Shown: piece after piece, positions 1 to 9,800 of the stretch
Layout: each line of letters begins with the position of its first letter
How positions within the stretch are numbered: position 1 is the first letter of the stretch
IMG/VR virus record: IMGVR_UViG_3300023115_000034
Span: 1-46,035 of that record
From: a virus
Length of the DNA: 46,035 nucleotides
Reading direction: 5' to 3' (one strand)
Notes under the pieces: generated by a model
Seen by the model: the letters and a program-made list of their open reading frames with translations, nothing else
The model's database searches: none
Told to the model about the DNA's origin: nothing
Position numbers and translations under genes: made by a program

Positions 1-882
1 AGTACCTGTACCCACTCTTGTATCAAAGATTGCATTTGTCGCGCCTGTTTTTGTACAATACAGCCAAGTCTCAAATGTCCAACTACCAGTGCCAAAACCA
101 AATCCTGCATCATTAGGTATTGCAAGGAAATCCCCAGACCCATCAAAATGATTGCTATACCCCCCATGCCTGTACGGACTAAATGTGCCAGCATGAGTAT
201 CACCGTTGACTGTAATAGTATGATTACTAGTAGACTCGTCAGTTATGTTATTATTGTCTGAGGTTCCAGTTGCTGTTGCTAGTAAAGTTGTATACCTACT
301 GTTTTCTATAATAGTAATAAATCTCAAGGTAAATGATGAAACTGAAGGTAGAATATTTACTCCATCACTGGCTCTAAAGGTAATCGACCCAGTTAATTCA
401 GCACCTTCTCCAACTTCTGAAACTGTTTTAGGAGTGATAGTAAAGACACTTGAATCTTGACTGATAGTAGCCATCGAGTCCATAGATCCAGCAGTTACAT
501 AAGAATATGATATGGGAAGACCGTCTGGATCTGAAGCGGCTAATGTAATAATAGTAGCATCCTGTGGGCTATCAGCATCCAACACATAAGATGACAAAGG
601 TTGTCCACCAGAATCCCATGTTGGAGTGGTGTTAATAAGGGCTATATTGTACCAACCCGATCCATTCCAGATGTAAAGTCTATTTGATGATTGTACAAAA
701 GCTTGATCTCCTATTTCGTTACCAGTATTTGGGAGTAAATCTGGTGATGCAAAATCTCCAACAGAAGCTTCATCTACTGCAGATGCAATTGTTGCAGGAG
801 TAACACTTGGATTTGATGTTATTTCAGAAAGTATAGGACTTTCTATCATAGATTTTGCTAAAAGTCTTGCTTTACTTGGCAT
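1..882 (-). CDS. LamG-type tail fibre adhesin, partial (3' end outside window)
   Basis: This is an open frame of 294 codons from an ATG at 882 to the window edge, so the C-terminus is missing. It is a close paralogue of the gene just upstream at 890-3358. The segment starting LPNTG, then the RLYIWNG/WYNIALINT motif and the VLDADSPQD and HAGTFSPYRHGGYS motifs are shared almost residue for residue. Domains seen: a variable first ~50 residues, a short Trp-rich segment (about 50-80), a cadherin/Ig-like beta domain (about 85-190) and the beginning of a concanavalin-like LamG domain (about 235 onward, motif HFDGSGDFLAI). The role is inferred: host-surface (probably glycan) binding at the tail. The start lies 7 bases after the previous stop, and AGAGGA at the end of that gene may serve as the ribosome site. 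The LamG part diverges from LamG-1 of the neighbour. Confidence 0.85.
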   Translation of the reverse strand, partial: MPSKARLLAKSMIESPILSEITSNPSVTPATIASAVDEASVGDFASPDLLPNTGNEIGDQAFVQSSNRLYIWNGSGWYNIALINTTPTWDSGGQPLSSYVLDADSPQDATIITLAASDPDGLPISYSYVTAGSMDSMATISQDSSVFTITPKTVSEVGEGAELTGSITFRASDGVNILPSVSSFTLRFITIIENSRYTTLLATATGTSDNNNITDESTSNHTITVNGDTHAGTFSPYRHGGYSNHFDGSGDFLAIPNDAGFGFGTGSWTFETWLYCTKTGATNAIFDTRVGTGT

Positions 883-889
883 ATCTTTA

Positions 890-3358
890 TTATCCTCTAA
901 ATGGTAATGTTGGTGGTGTAAAGCTTGTGACTGCTGGGCTTCCGTATACGTTATATGTGGATATTTTTATATCACTAGCATACCCAGCATAAGGTGTACC
1001 GGGTCCTGATGATCCAAATGAAAAATATACATTATCAGCACTTGGATCAAGTAACCCAGCTGATAAATTACCAGTCATTACACGAGTTCCATTTAAATAC
1101 AAAGAACAGCTTGTTGCTCCCGAGTTTGACATAAAACAAACATGTTGCCATGTATTTGCCGCAAGTTTATAACTATTTGAAGTTTCTTGATTAAAAAATT
1201 GGGTACCACCGTTTCTCACTGTTAATCTTAAATTGTCAGTATTTTCTTGTTGAAATAATATATACGTGATTCCGCTACCAAGAAACCAAACAATTTTATG
1301 AGCTAATCCATTAGCTTGAACATGTGTAGGATTTATCCAGCATTCAATTGTACACGGCGCGGCAAATAAATTTGGAAACCCAGGACCACCAGCATTTTTT
1401 GATGGTATTTTAACATAATAATCGTTGCTAATAGTACTAAAATCTATAGATTTAGTTCCCGCAAAATTAACTGATGTTGTTGTGCCTACAGTCCCAACTG
1501 CTTGCAAAACCGATCTTTGAGACTTATCAATGATGGATGCGTCTGTTCCTTTGAGGTGTAAAGATGTACCAGATGATGATAGTGGAAATGTAGGTGGAGT
1601 GAAATTGCTAGTATAAATGGCAGTATCTTTGACTATTCGTAAATCGCTGATATAAACTGAACCAGTGTTTTCTCCAATGAAAGCATTCCATCCAATACCA
1701 ACATTACTTGAAATAAAGTTTGTACTATTTGATGCTGACCCTACACTTGTGCCATCAACATAGATACTGATTGTACCACTATTACGAACCCAAGCGACAT
1801 GATGCCATTGATTTACATTAATGGTTCCAACACCATTAGGAAATATTTCACCAACAGTGGTATAAAAATAAACGCCTGTTCCCGCTTGAACGGTGATAGT
1901 AACATATGCTCCGTTTGTGCTGACGGGCCTTGTATCAACAATTTGACTTGCAGTTGTATCATTACAATAAACCCACGCTTCTATAGTAAAATCGTTCGTT
2001 CCAAAATCAGCTATATTAGTATCATTTATTGTTAAATAATCCCCAGTCCCATCAAAATACACAGACCCACCATGATCCGCAACTTCGTATTCATTGTTGT
2101 CGTAAGGGCCAAATGGTCTTGTTGAGGTATTACCGTTTACTGTAATAGCATGATTGTTGGTAGAACCATCTGCTATGTATGGAAGATGGCAGGTGAGTAA
2201 TGAAGTATTTGCTATAGCGGTAAGGCGTGCAATTGGTGGAGTAAAGTTGCTAGTATAAACAGCGGTGCCTTTTACTATTCTAAAATCAGAAATATATCCG
2301 CCGAATATTTCATTATACCCTCTTGTAAATCCAATAGAGAGAGGCTCATCTATCTCAGATACACTTACAGTTTGAGAAAGCACCTGAGTGCCATTTACAA
2401 AAATTTTAATATTCGTGCCATCATATACCCATGCACAATGGCTCCAAGCATTACTTACTAAAGTAGTGGAACTTTCATAATTTGTTCCATTATAAAAACC
2501 AATGACACCAGTGCTAATAGCTAAATAACCATGGTAACTTGTAGTGTTGCTGCCACTGACACGCTTTGAAAAAATCGTTCTATATTTACTATAATCAAGC
2601 ATGGGAAATACCCAACACTCAATCGTAAAGCTTGTATTTGCTAAGTTTATCGAAGCATCATTTGAAATAGTTAGATAATCCCCATTCCCATCAAAGTAAG
2701 TGCTATACCCACCATGCCGATAAGGACTAAACGTACCGGCATGAGCATCGCCGTTTACCGTAATTGTATGATTATTAGTGGAAGAATCGGTTATATCATT
2801 GTTATCTGAAGTATTCGTGACATCAAATAAAGCAATAGTGTGTTTACTGTTTTCAATACTAACTATAAATGTAAGTGTAAAGTTTGATATTTGAGGCAAG
2901 ATATTAACACCATCGCTTGCTCTAAAGGTAATTGATCCAGTGTATGTCCCTTCACCAAGCTGTGCAAGTGTTTTAGGAGTAATCGTAAATACGCTTGAGT
3001 CTTGATTAATAGTAGCCATTGAATCCATTGATCCACCAGTAACGTAGGTGTAATTTATTGGAAGACCTTCTGGATCTGAAGCAGCTAGTGTAATGGTAGT
3101 TGGGTCTTGTGGGCTATCTGCATCCAATACATAAGAACCAGAAGGTTGTCCACCAGAATCCCATATTGGACTCGTATTAATAAGAGCTATATTGTACCAG
3201 CCAGTGCCGTTCCAGATATAAAGCCTATTTGTATCTTCAACAAAAGCTTGATCTCCAACTTTATTACCAGTATTGGGAAGTGCATTTACATCAGCATAGT
3301 CTTCATTTTTAGGGGCTTCAGCCAATTCTGATAATAATCTACCTTTTGATTTTGTCAT
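890..3358 (-). CDS. Tail fibre adhesin with three LamG-like domains
   Basis: The 822-residue protein has the layout of a receptor-binding fibre. Residues 1-45 are variable, 45-60 hold the RLYIWNGTGWYNIAL motif, and about 65-165 form a cadherin/Ig-like domain (DADSPQD, AASDPEGLPI, FRASDGVN). Three concanavalin-A/LamG-like domains follow at about 215-385, 425-600 and 635-815. The first two carry the YFDGxGDYLTI strand; all carry a xxWxHxxxx strand (AWSHCAWVYDG, QWHHVAWVRN, TWQHVCFMSN), and the first two end in SDxRIVKxTAxYTSNFTPP. LamG_3-type domains commonly bind carbohydrate, so glycan binding on the host is likely but not shown. No catalytic motif is visible. A TATAAATA-like late promoter lies just upstream, separating it from the 1151-aa fibre gene. 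The gene downstream is a paralogue, which indicates tandem duplication. Confidence 0.85.
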   Translation of the reverse strand: MTKSKGRLLSELAEAPKNEDYADVNALPNTGNKVGDQAFVEDTNRLYIWNGTGWYNIALINTSPIWDSGGQPSGSYVLDADSPQDPTTITLAASDPEGLPINYTYVTGGSMDSMATINQDSSVFTITPKTLAQLGEGTYTGSITFRASDGVNILPQISNFTLTFIVSIENSKHTIALFDVTNTSDNNDITDSSTNNHTITVNGDAHAGTFSPYRHGGYSTYFDGNGDYLTISNDASINLANTSFTIECWVFPMLDYSKYRTIFSKRVSGSNTTSYHGYLAISTGVIGFYNGTNYESSTTLVSNAWSHCAWVYDGTNIKIFVNGTQVLSQTVSVSEIDEPLSIGFTRGYNEIFGGYISDFRIVKGTAVYTSNFTPPIARLTAIANTSLLTCHLPYIADGSTNNHAITVNGNTSTRPFGPYDNNEYEVADHGGSVYFDGTGDYLTINDTNIADFGTNDFTIEAWVYCNDTTASQIVDTRPVSTNGAYVTITVQAGTGVYFYTTVGEIFPNGVGTINVNQWHHVAWVRNSGTISIYVDGTSVGSASNSTNFISSNVGIGWNAFIGENTGSVYISDLRIVKDTAIYTSNFTPPTFPLSSSGTSLHLKGTDASIIDKSQRSVLQAVGTVGTTTSVNFAGTKSIDFSTISNDYYVKIPSKNAGGPGFPNLFAAPCTIECWINPTHVQANGLAHKIVWFLGSGITYILFQQENTDNLRLTVRNGGTQFFNQETSNSYKLAANTWQHVCFMSNSGATSCSLYLNGTRVMTGNLSAGLLDPSADNVYFSFGSSGPGTPYAGYASDIKISTYNVYGSPAVTSFTPPTLPFRG

Positions 3359-3386
3359 CTTTATATAACCTTAAATTAGTCTATAC

Positions 3387-3394
3387 TATTTATT
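3387..3394 (-). promoter_or_regulatory. T4-type late promoter (variant AATAAATA)
   Basis: The minus strand reads AATAAATAGTATAG, 28 bases before the ATG at 3358. It differs from the T4 late box TATAAATA only in the first base. The following GTAT matches the two stronger boxes at 21399 and 25891. The placement in one of the few real gaps (37 bases) supports it. Confidence 0.55.
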
Positions 3395-3395
3395 A

Positions 3396-6300
3396 TTACT
3401 TTTCTGTTAAAATCCAACCACGGCTTGCGTTATAATAAACTAAACCAAATGAAGCTTCATTTACATCTACGGTTAAATCTGAGTCTGTACCCTGTATCCT
3501 ATCTGAAGAAGTTAATATAATATTATTTGTTGCACAGTTTCCGGAGCCATCAATAATTCTAATTTCATTACCAAATGTCGGAGAACTAGGTAAATTAATT
3601 GTTATAGAATTTGAAGATGTGTCAATTACTAATTTTTTATTTACTGCAGCAGTATATGGTGTAGTATTTACTTCAACATAATCATTAGCTAAAACACTAT
3701 TTACAATACCCGTCACATAATCGGAGTCTGCTCCAGTAATTTTTAATACAGATGAAGTATTTGTTTGTAAAGTATTAATTACAACTTCATCCGCAGCTTC
3801 TGTTGGATCGTTAAAAGTAATAGTATTTGTTGTTGAGTTTACAGTAAAATCTGATGCTAAAACTCTAATACCATTTATAAACACCTGATAATTGTCTGTA
3901 TCTATATTTAATGTTTGTGCATTAATATCAGCACCGGTAAATACCGTTTGTCCAGAATCTGCGGAATAAACATAGTTTTTAAAATATGACTGATTGTGGA
4001 AATAATTGTTATTAGTAAATTCTTTTATATATGAATTACTATGTGCTGTAATAAGTAATTCGGTTCCGTTTACAACAGGATCAGTAAGAGTAAGAGATGT
4101 TCCATTTGTTGCAGTATAATCAACACCATCTATAATTACAATACCATTTAAAAATACTTGAAGTTGACCAGAATTATATGATAAAGTATTTCCTACATCA
4201 TCCGCGCCTGTAAATATGGTTTGATTAGAATCGGAAGTATATCTAAATGTTGTTGTTGCTGGATCATTAGAAGAAGTAAATGTAGATAAGATATATGCTG
4301 AATCCACAATACCCAATACTTGAGCAGAATCAACAGTTGAAATTCTTGCATTAATATAAGCCGAATCAATAGTATTGATATAATCAAACTGTGGGCTTCT
4401 GGCAAGAATATAAGCTGAGTCAATAAGAGCAACCGTTTCTGCTTCTGTCATTAAAAAACCATCAGCTAAAGCTGAGTCTAAACCTTTTATTTGTCTTTCT
4501 CCGATATATGCTTCATTTACTATTGATGCAATATAAGCTGAATCCACTGCTCCACTACCAAGGAAAGCAGTAATTGTAATTTCAGAAGAGGACTCTGCAG
4601 CATCGGTAAGTACAATAGAAGATCCGTTAGTTGCGGTATAATCGGTAGAACTCAATAAAATACCATTCATAGAAACTATAATTGCACCAGGATGATAATT
4701 AAGTGTATTACCATTATCATCTGTTCCACTAAAACTCGTCTGATTTAACGACGCTGTATAATTATATACATCTAATCCGGGTAAACTTCTGTAAGTTGAT
4801 ACGTTTGATAAATTATATGCTTGAATTGTAAGCTCGGATGTTGAAGGAGCAGCTGTATTAAGAACAATAGATGTACCATTAGTTGCTATATAATCATCTG
4901 AATCAGATAATAAAATACCATTTAAATAAACTTGTATATCACCAGACTGATAAGATAAAATTTTACCTTTTATATCAGAACCCGTAAAAGTTGTTTGACC
5001 AGAATCTGCAGTATAAATAAATGTTGATATACCATCAAGGGCTTTTGAACTTCTTACTCTTTCATTAATATATGCAGCATCTATTAATGCAACTGTATCG
5101 TTTGCAACTATAGTATTAATTACAACTTCGTCTTCAATTATTGCAGCTGTACCAAGAGTAATTGTATTTGTGATAGGATTTGCAGAATAATCTGATCTAA
5201 GTAATCTAATACCATTTATAAATAATTCATAATTAGAAGAATCAAATGCTAAAGAATTTCCATTTACATCATTACCACTAAATATTGTTTGACCAGAGTC
5301 TGCAATAAATTTAAAATCTACAAAAGATGCATCAACGGCATTTAAAGAAGAACGTGCAGAAATATAAGCTGAATCAATTATTGCAATTACATCAGCCGAG
5401 TCTATTGTACCAGTTCCTCCACCAGAATTTGTTGAAGGATTAAAAGTAAATATTCCAGTTGAATTATCATAAGACAAAGAACCGCCGCCTGATGCAGAAC
5501 CAGTAGTAACTGATAATCCCGCTCTTGCCTCCGATAAACTAATACCAGAACCACCACCAGACTGTCTAGCTTGAACATAAGCCGAATCAACAGTATTTTG
5601 AATAAGAATAATTGTTGAAGCAGAATCTACTGTACCACCACCGCCGCCACTTATAACAAGATCACCAGACCCTAAAAGTGTATTTCCATTAATTGTTTTA
5701 ATATTGGTTCCAGATACAAGTGTTGATTGAGCATCCGTAATACCATATCCAGAAATTGTGGTAGGTATGCCCGTTAATGAACTAAATGCCCCATCAAACG
5801 CATCCGTAATGCCATAGCCAGCTATTGTTGTTGGCGTACCTGTTAAAGAACTGAAAGCTCCATCAAATGCATCCGTAATACCGTATCCAGCTATTGTTGT
5901 TGGCGTACCTGTTAATGAACTAAATGCCCCGTCAAAATTTACAGAATAATCTGGACCAGAACCACCCATACCACTATGATTAGTGCAATAATAATGTAAT
6001 CTTGGTGTTGCAAAAGTAACAGCTATTTCTGTATAAGCACCTGAACTACCAGGTGTTCCAGCAACTGTAACACCTGTTGAATATGTGGCACTTGGACTAT
6101 TATTAGCATTAGTTGAAAATCTGAGTGGGTGACCAGAGTTTGATGCATCTGATTGATCGAACCTATATGTTCTGCCGGGTTGCAAATGAAGAACCGGACT
6201 AACCGCCCCACTAAAATAATATTTATTACCAGTTCCATACTCATTAGTACCGCTTGCTACAGTAACTAATACTGTGGTAATAGTTGGCAATTTAGTAGCA

Positions 6301-6851
6301 ATATTATTAGTTACTGTTGTACTAAAGTTAGCATCATCTCCAAGAGCAGCAGCAAGTTCGTTTAAAGTATCAAGTGTCCCAGGGGCTGCATCTACTAATG
6401 CATCAATCTTTAGTTGTGCTCTTGCGTCGGCTCTTGCATCTGTATAATATAAATTAGTACCTTCAGTTAAATCGTTGGTAGATTTTGTTCCTAATCTTGT
6501 ATCAAATCTTGCATCTGTATAATATAAATTAGTACCTTCAGTAATATGATCAGTAGTATCTGGTATAGTTAAAACACCAGTAGAATTATCATATGCTTGG
6601 GTTCCTGCAGAACCTAAACTTATAGATGTTCTTATAAGAGGAATAGCTCTAGCCGAATCAATCGAATTTGCTTGTACTATGTCAAGTACACCGGCAGAAT
6701 CAAATCCGGATCCTGCTGCAGGTATTCCTCCAGAAGAATCTATAATTGTAATTATGCTACCGTCGGCTTTAACTGATTTTAATTCACCTCGTACAACAAT
6801 ATCTTGTCCTACATCTAGGCCATTTTTTACCTTAAAATCTTTATTTGGCAT
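3396..6851 (-). CDS. Large tail fibre with cupredoxin-like domain and five repeated fibre modules
   Basis: This 1151-residue structural fibre has several readable parts. The N-terminal 1-40 hold the marine-phage fibre start (KNGLDVGQDIVVRGEL). Two EGTNLYYTDAR motifs follow at about 100-140. A beta domain at about 200-300 ends in YYCTNHSGMGG, with His241, Cys289, His292 and Met295 placed as in a type-1 copper protein. Three 23-residue FDGAFSSLTGTPTTIAGYGITDA-type repeats come next at about 306-374. Five copies of a ~70-residue module (GQTxFxGxD...NGIxL...DYxATNG) start near 509, 604, 694, 868 and 958, linked by DSAYI segments. The C-terminal ~90 residues form a separate domain. Copper binding is inferred from residue spacing only. 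The gene begins 18 bases after the giant fibre stop with a strong GGGGAAAG ribosome site, so both are probably cotranscribed. No enzyme domain or S74 chaperone is visible. Confidence 0.85.
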   Translation of the reverse strand: MPNKDFKVKNGLDVGQDIVVRGELKSVKADGSIITIIDSSGGIPAAGSGFDSAGVLDIVQANSIDSARAIPLIRTSISLGSAGTQAYDNSTGVLTIPDTTDHITEGTNLYYTDARFDTRLGTKSTNDLTEGTNLYYTDARADARAQLKIDALVDAAPGTLDTLNELAAALGDDANFSTTVTNNIATKLPTITTVLVTVASGTNEYGTGNKYYFSGAVSPVLHLQPGRTYRFDQSDASNSGHPLRFSTNANNSPSATYSTGVTVAGTPGSSGAYTEIAVTFATPRLHYYCTNHSGMGGSGPDYSVNFDGAFSSLTGTPTTIAGYGITDAFDGAFSSLTGTPTTIAGYGITDAFDGAFSSLTGIPTTISGYGITDAQSTLVSGTNIKTINGNTLLGSGDLVISGGGGGTVDSASTIILIQNTVDSAYVQARQSGGGSGISLSEARAGLSVTTGSASGGGSLSYDNSTGIFTFNPSTNSGGGTGTIDSADVIAIIDSAYISARSSLNAVDASFVDFKFIADSGQTIFSGNDVNGNSLAFDSSNYELFINGIRLLRSDYSANPITNTITLGTAAIIEDEVVINTIVANDTVALIDAAYINERVRSSKALDGISTFIYTADSGQTTFTGSDIKGKILSYQSGDIQVYLNGILLSDSDDYIATNGTSIVLNTAAPSTSELTIQAYNLSNVSTYRSLPGLDVYNYTASLNQTSFSGTDDNGNTLNYHPGAIIVSMNGILLSSTDYTATNGSSIVLTDAAESSSEITITAFLGSGAVDSAYIASIVNEAYIGERQIKGLDSALADGFLMTEAETVALIDSAYILARSPQFDYINTIDSAYINARISTVDSAQVLGIVDSAYILSTFTSSNDPATTTFRYTSDSNQTIFTGADDVGNTLSYNSGQLQVFLNGIVIIDGVDYTATNGTSLTLTDPVVNGTELLITAHSNSYIKEFTNNNYFHNQSYFKNYVYSADSGQTVFTGADINAQTLNIDTDNYQVFINGIRVLASDFTVNSTTNTITFNDPTEAADEVVINTLQTNTSSVLKITGADSDYVTGIVNSVLANDYVEVNTTPYTAAVNKKLVIDTSSNSITINLPSSPTFGNEIRIIDGSGNCATNNIILTSSDRIQGTDSDLTVDVNEASFGLVYYNASRGWILTEK
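4318..4424 (-). repeat. Dispersed repeat, copy A (107 bp)
   Basis: This segment is nearly identical (about 8 differences in 107 bases by eye) to 7558-7664 in the next fibre gene. It encodes AYILARSPQFDYI and DSAYINARISTVDSAQVL. Confidence 0.85.
5731..5937 (-). repeat. Three tandem 69-bp repeats
   Basis: Three copies start at 5731, 5800 and 5869, an exact 69-base (23-codon) spacing. Each encodes FDGAFSSLTGxPTTIxGYGITDA. The SLTGTPTTxxGYGITDA motif is common in phage fibres. The copies differ at a few mostly silent positions. Confidence 0.9.
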
Positions 6852-6869
6852 AGTTCACTTTCCCCGTGC

Positions 6870-9800
6870 CTAATTTACTACTGTTTTATTTGATACTACT
6901 TTAACTGTTCCTGTACCACTTGCCTTTATTAGTTTTAATTGAATTTGACCACCATTTTCTACTACATCAATTATACCAAGATCACTATCATTGGCAAAAG
7001 TACTTACTGTACCGTACTGAGTACTAAATACCTGGGATTTATTATATGTAGCAAGTAGTTTGGTTATCTGAGTATGACCTAAACTACTATCTTCCATATG
7101 AACGGTGTATTCAATTGACTTAAAGTTATTACTATGTATTGTTCTATCAAATATTGTTGCTGTGCTAGCAGTTACTGAAGTGGTGGTAGTTCCTGTTGAT
7201 CCAGAAGATCCTGCATCTGCTGCAGCTTTAGTAGTAAAGATAGAAATTTCATCACCAGAATCTCTGGCTTCAAAGAATGTTAGACTAGAACTATCGGTAT
7301 GAGTATAATCAACCCCTTTTGTAAGAGTAATACCATTGGCAGTAACTATTGTAGCGGTTGTTACATCATATGATAGAATACCGCCTTCTATATCCGAACC
7401 ACTAAATACGGTTTGACCTGCTATTGCAACAAAACTATACCCAACTAATGATCCTCCTCCGGAGCCGGATCCACTTCCTCCTCCAGATCCAGTAATTGAT
7501 AAAATATAATCTGAATCAATTATACTTGTAATATATGAAGAATCTATTATTGCAAGAACTTGAGCAGAATCAACAGTTGAAATTCTTGCATTAATATAAG
7601 CAGAGTCAATAATATTAATATAATCAAATTGTGGGCTTCTAGCAAGAATATAGGCTGAATCAACCATTGCTTCTACAGCGTCTGAATCAACACCTTGAGG
7701 TACCACTCTTGCTTGTACATAAGCCGAGTCGATAATACTAATATAATCAAATTGTGGGCTTCTAGCAAGAACATAGGCTGAATCAACTAAAGTTGATACT
7801 CTATCATCTGTATAATATAAGTTTGATCCTTCAAGAAGATCATCAGTTGTTTTAGTTGCTAATCTTAAATCAAAGTCAGCATTTGCTCTTACTGTAGTAT
7901 AGTATAAATTTGTTAAACCTTCAGTAAGATCATCAGTTGTTTTAGAATTAAAGTCAGAATCAAATCCTAGATATTTACCCGATATGCTTCCGACATTTAG
8001 TGCAGCAAGAGTAAATCCTGTGCCATTTCTATTAATAGTAGCTGTTGGATCACTGTCATCGAGAGCAGCATCATCTAATCCATTGAATATATAATATTCA
8101 CTATTTGTTGCATCTCTAAAGAAACCGGTATGTTCTTTTGTAGTGCCACCATCTGGAGAATAATGCCCAATAAAGCCAATATCTACGGCATCGGATAGTT
8201 CATTATTTTTTCCAAGATGAATCATTGGATCGTCAATACCCAGAGTTTGAGTATTAAGAATTGTTTGTGTACCATTTACAGTAAGATTGCCTGATACTAC
8301 AAGATCAGAAAATTCTACACTGTCACCATTTAGAATAATTCTATTCCAGGCAGATCCAGTAGAAACATATGGTTTGTTGTCGGTGTTTATTACTGCAAAC
8401 ATACCTTTATGACTACTTGCAGTAGGCAGAGAAGAAATGTTTGAATATGAATTTCTATATAAAATCTTATGTGGACCAAAGTCCACATCTCTAATTCCTA
8501 TTCCAGTAAGTAATTGAGTATAGGAAGAATCAACAATATTTTTAATATAAGCGGAATCAGCAACACTCTTAATATAATCAGAATCAGCATTAAATCTAAT
8601 CCAGGACCGATTAGCTGCAGTTTTAATATAGTCGGAATCAGCATTAAATCTAATCCAAGACTGATTAGCTGCAGTTTTAATATAGTCGGAATCAGCATTA
8701 AATCTAATCCAAGACCGATTGGCTGCCGTTTTAATATAGTCGGAATCGGCGGCTGTTTTAATGTAATCGGAATCAGCATTAAATCTAATCCAAGACTGAT
8801 TTGCTGCCGTTTTAATATAGTCGGAATCGGCTACTAATTTAATATAATCGGAGTCCGCTATTGATTTAACATAATCTGAATCAACTATGTTTTTAAGAAA
8901 ATCTGGAGTAATTGCAGTTTTAATATAATCTGAATCAGCGGCTGCTCTTATATAATCTGTATTAATTAACTGTGTTGTTAGATTTGAATCAATTAAAATT
9001 TGTCTATCTCTAACAAAATCAGAATCAAATATACCAAGTATGTCTGCCCCGTTTAGCTGTATTTCTGTAGCATTAAATGTACCGTTTACATCAAAATCTA
9101 CAGCTGGAACTGTAGTTCCAATACCAACATTTTTACTGCCGTTATAGTAAATGTAAGCAAAATCTTCAGTAAATACGGTTGTTGGAGAGAAAGGCACTCC
9201 ATTAAATTGAAGTTGACCATTATTACTAATATTCAGATTACCTTGAATTTCAGTTGTACCACCAACTTTAAGCATATTACCAAAGCCTGGTATATCGGCT
9301 GTTACACCAATACCAACACTTGGAGTGCCGCCAGCTGGAGTTGCAGTAAGAGATGATCTTCCTATGATGTCAAATCCAAATGCAACACCGTCGCCCAAAG
9401 CCCTATCAATCATAACTTGGGCCTCAGCTGAATCCAAGAATAAAGTATCATCTAATCTACTGTTAATATAACCTTCGTCAATTACAGTAAGATAAGTTTG
9501 ACCTGCTGTAAAGCCAAACATTTGTTGACGGGCAGTTACATAAGCTGAATCAAAGTATTCTTCTGCACTATCTGGTCCAATAAAGTATTGATTTTCATGA
9601 TGTTCAATATAAACATCACCAAGAGAATCTTCACTCGGAATAAGTAAATCACCATTTAGATATAATTTACCAGTATAATTAATACTTCCGTCAACATCTA
9701 ATTTATACTTACTTGAGTTTATTGGCTGTCTACCAATACCAATACCGCCAGATATTGTTGTGTAAAGATCATTTGAAATAGGATCACTATAGAAGAAGAA

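Noticed and set aside
245-460. Plus-strand open frames such as this one and about 25 others across the window
   Set aside because: All lie inside well-supported minus-strand genes, have low-complexity composition, and no ribosome site or domain. They are shadows.
8498-8837. Overlapping repetitive open frames on both strands in the 54-bp repeat area
   Set aside because: Repeats with a length divisible by 3 stay open in several frames. Only the giant-fibre frame continues on both sides.
8510-8890. CRISPR array suggested by the regular repeats
   Set aside because: There are no unique spacers. Repeats are contiguous, in frame and coding.
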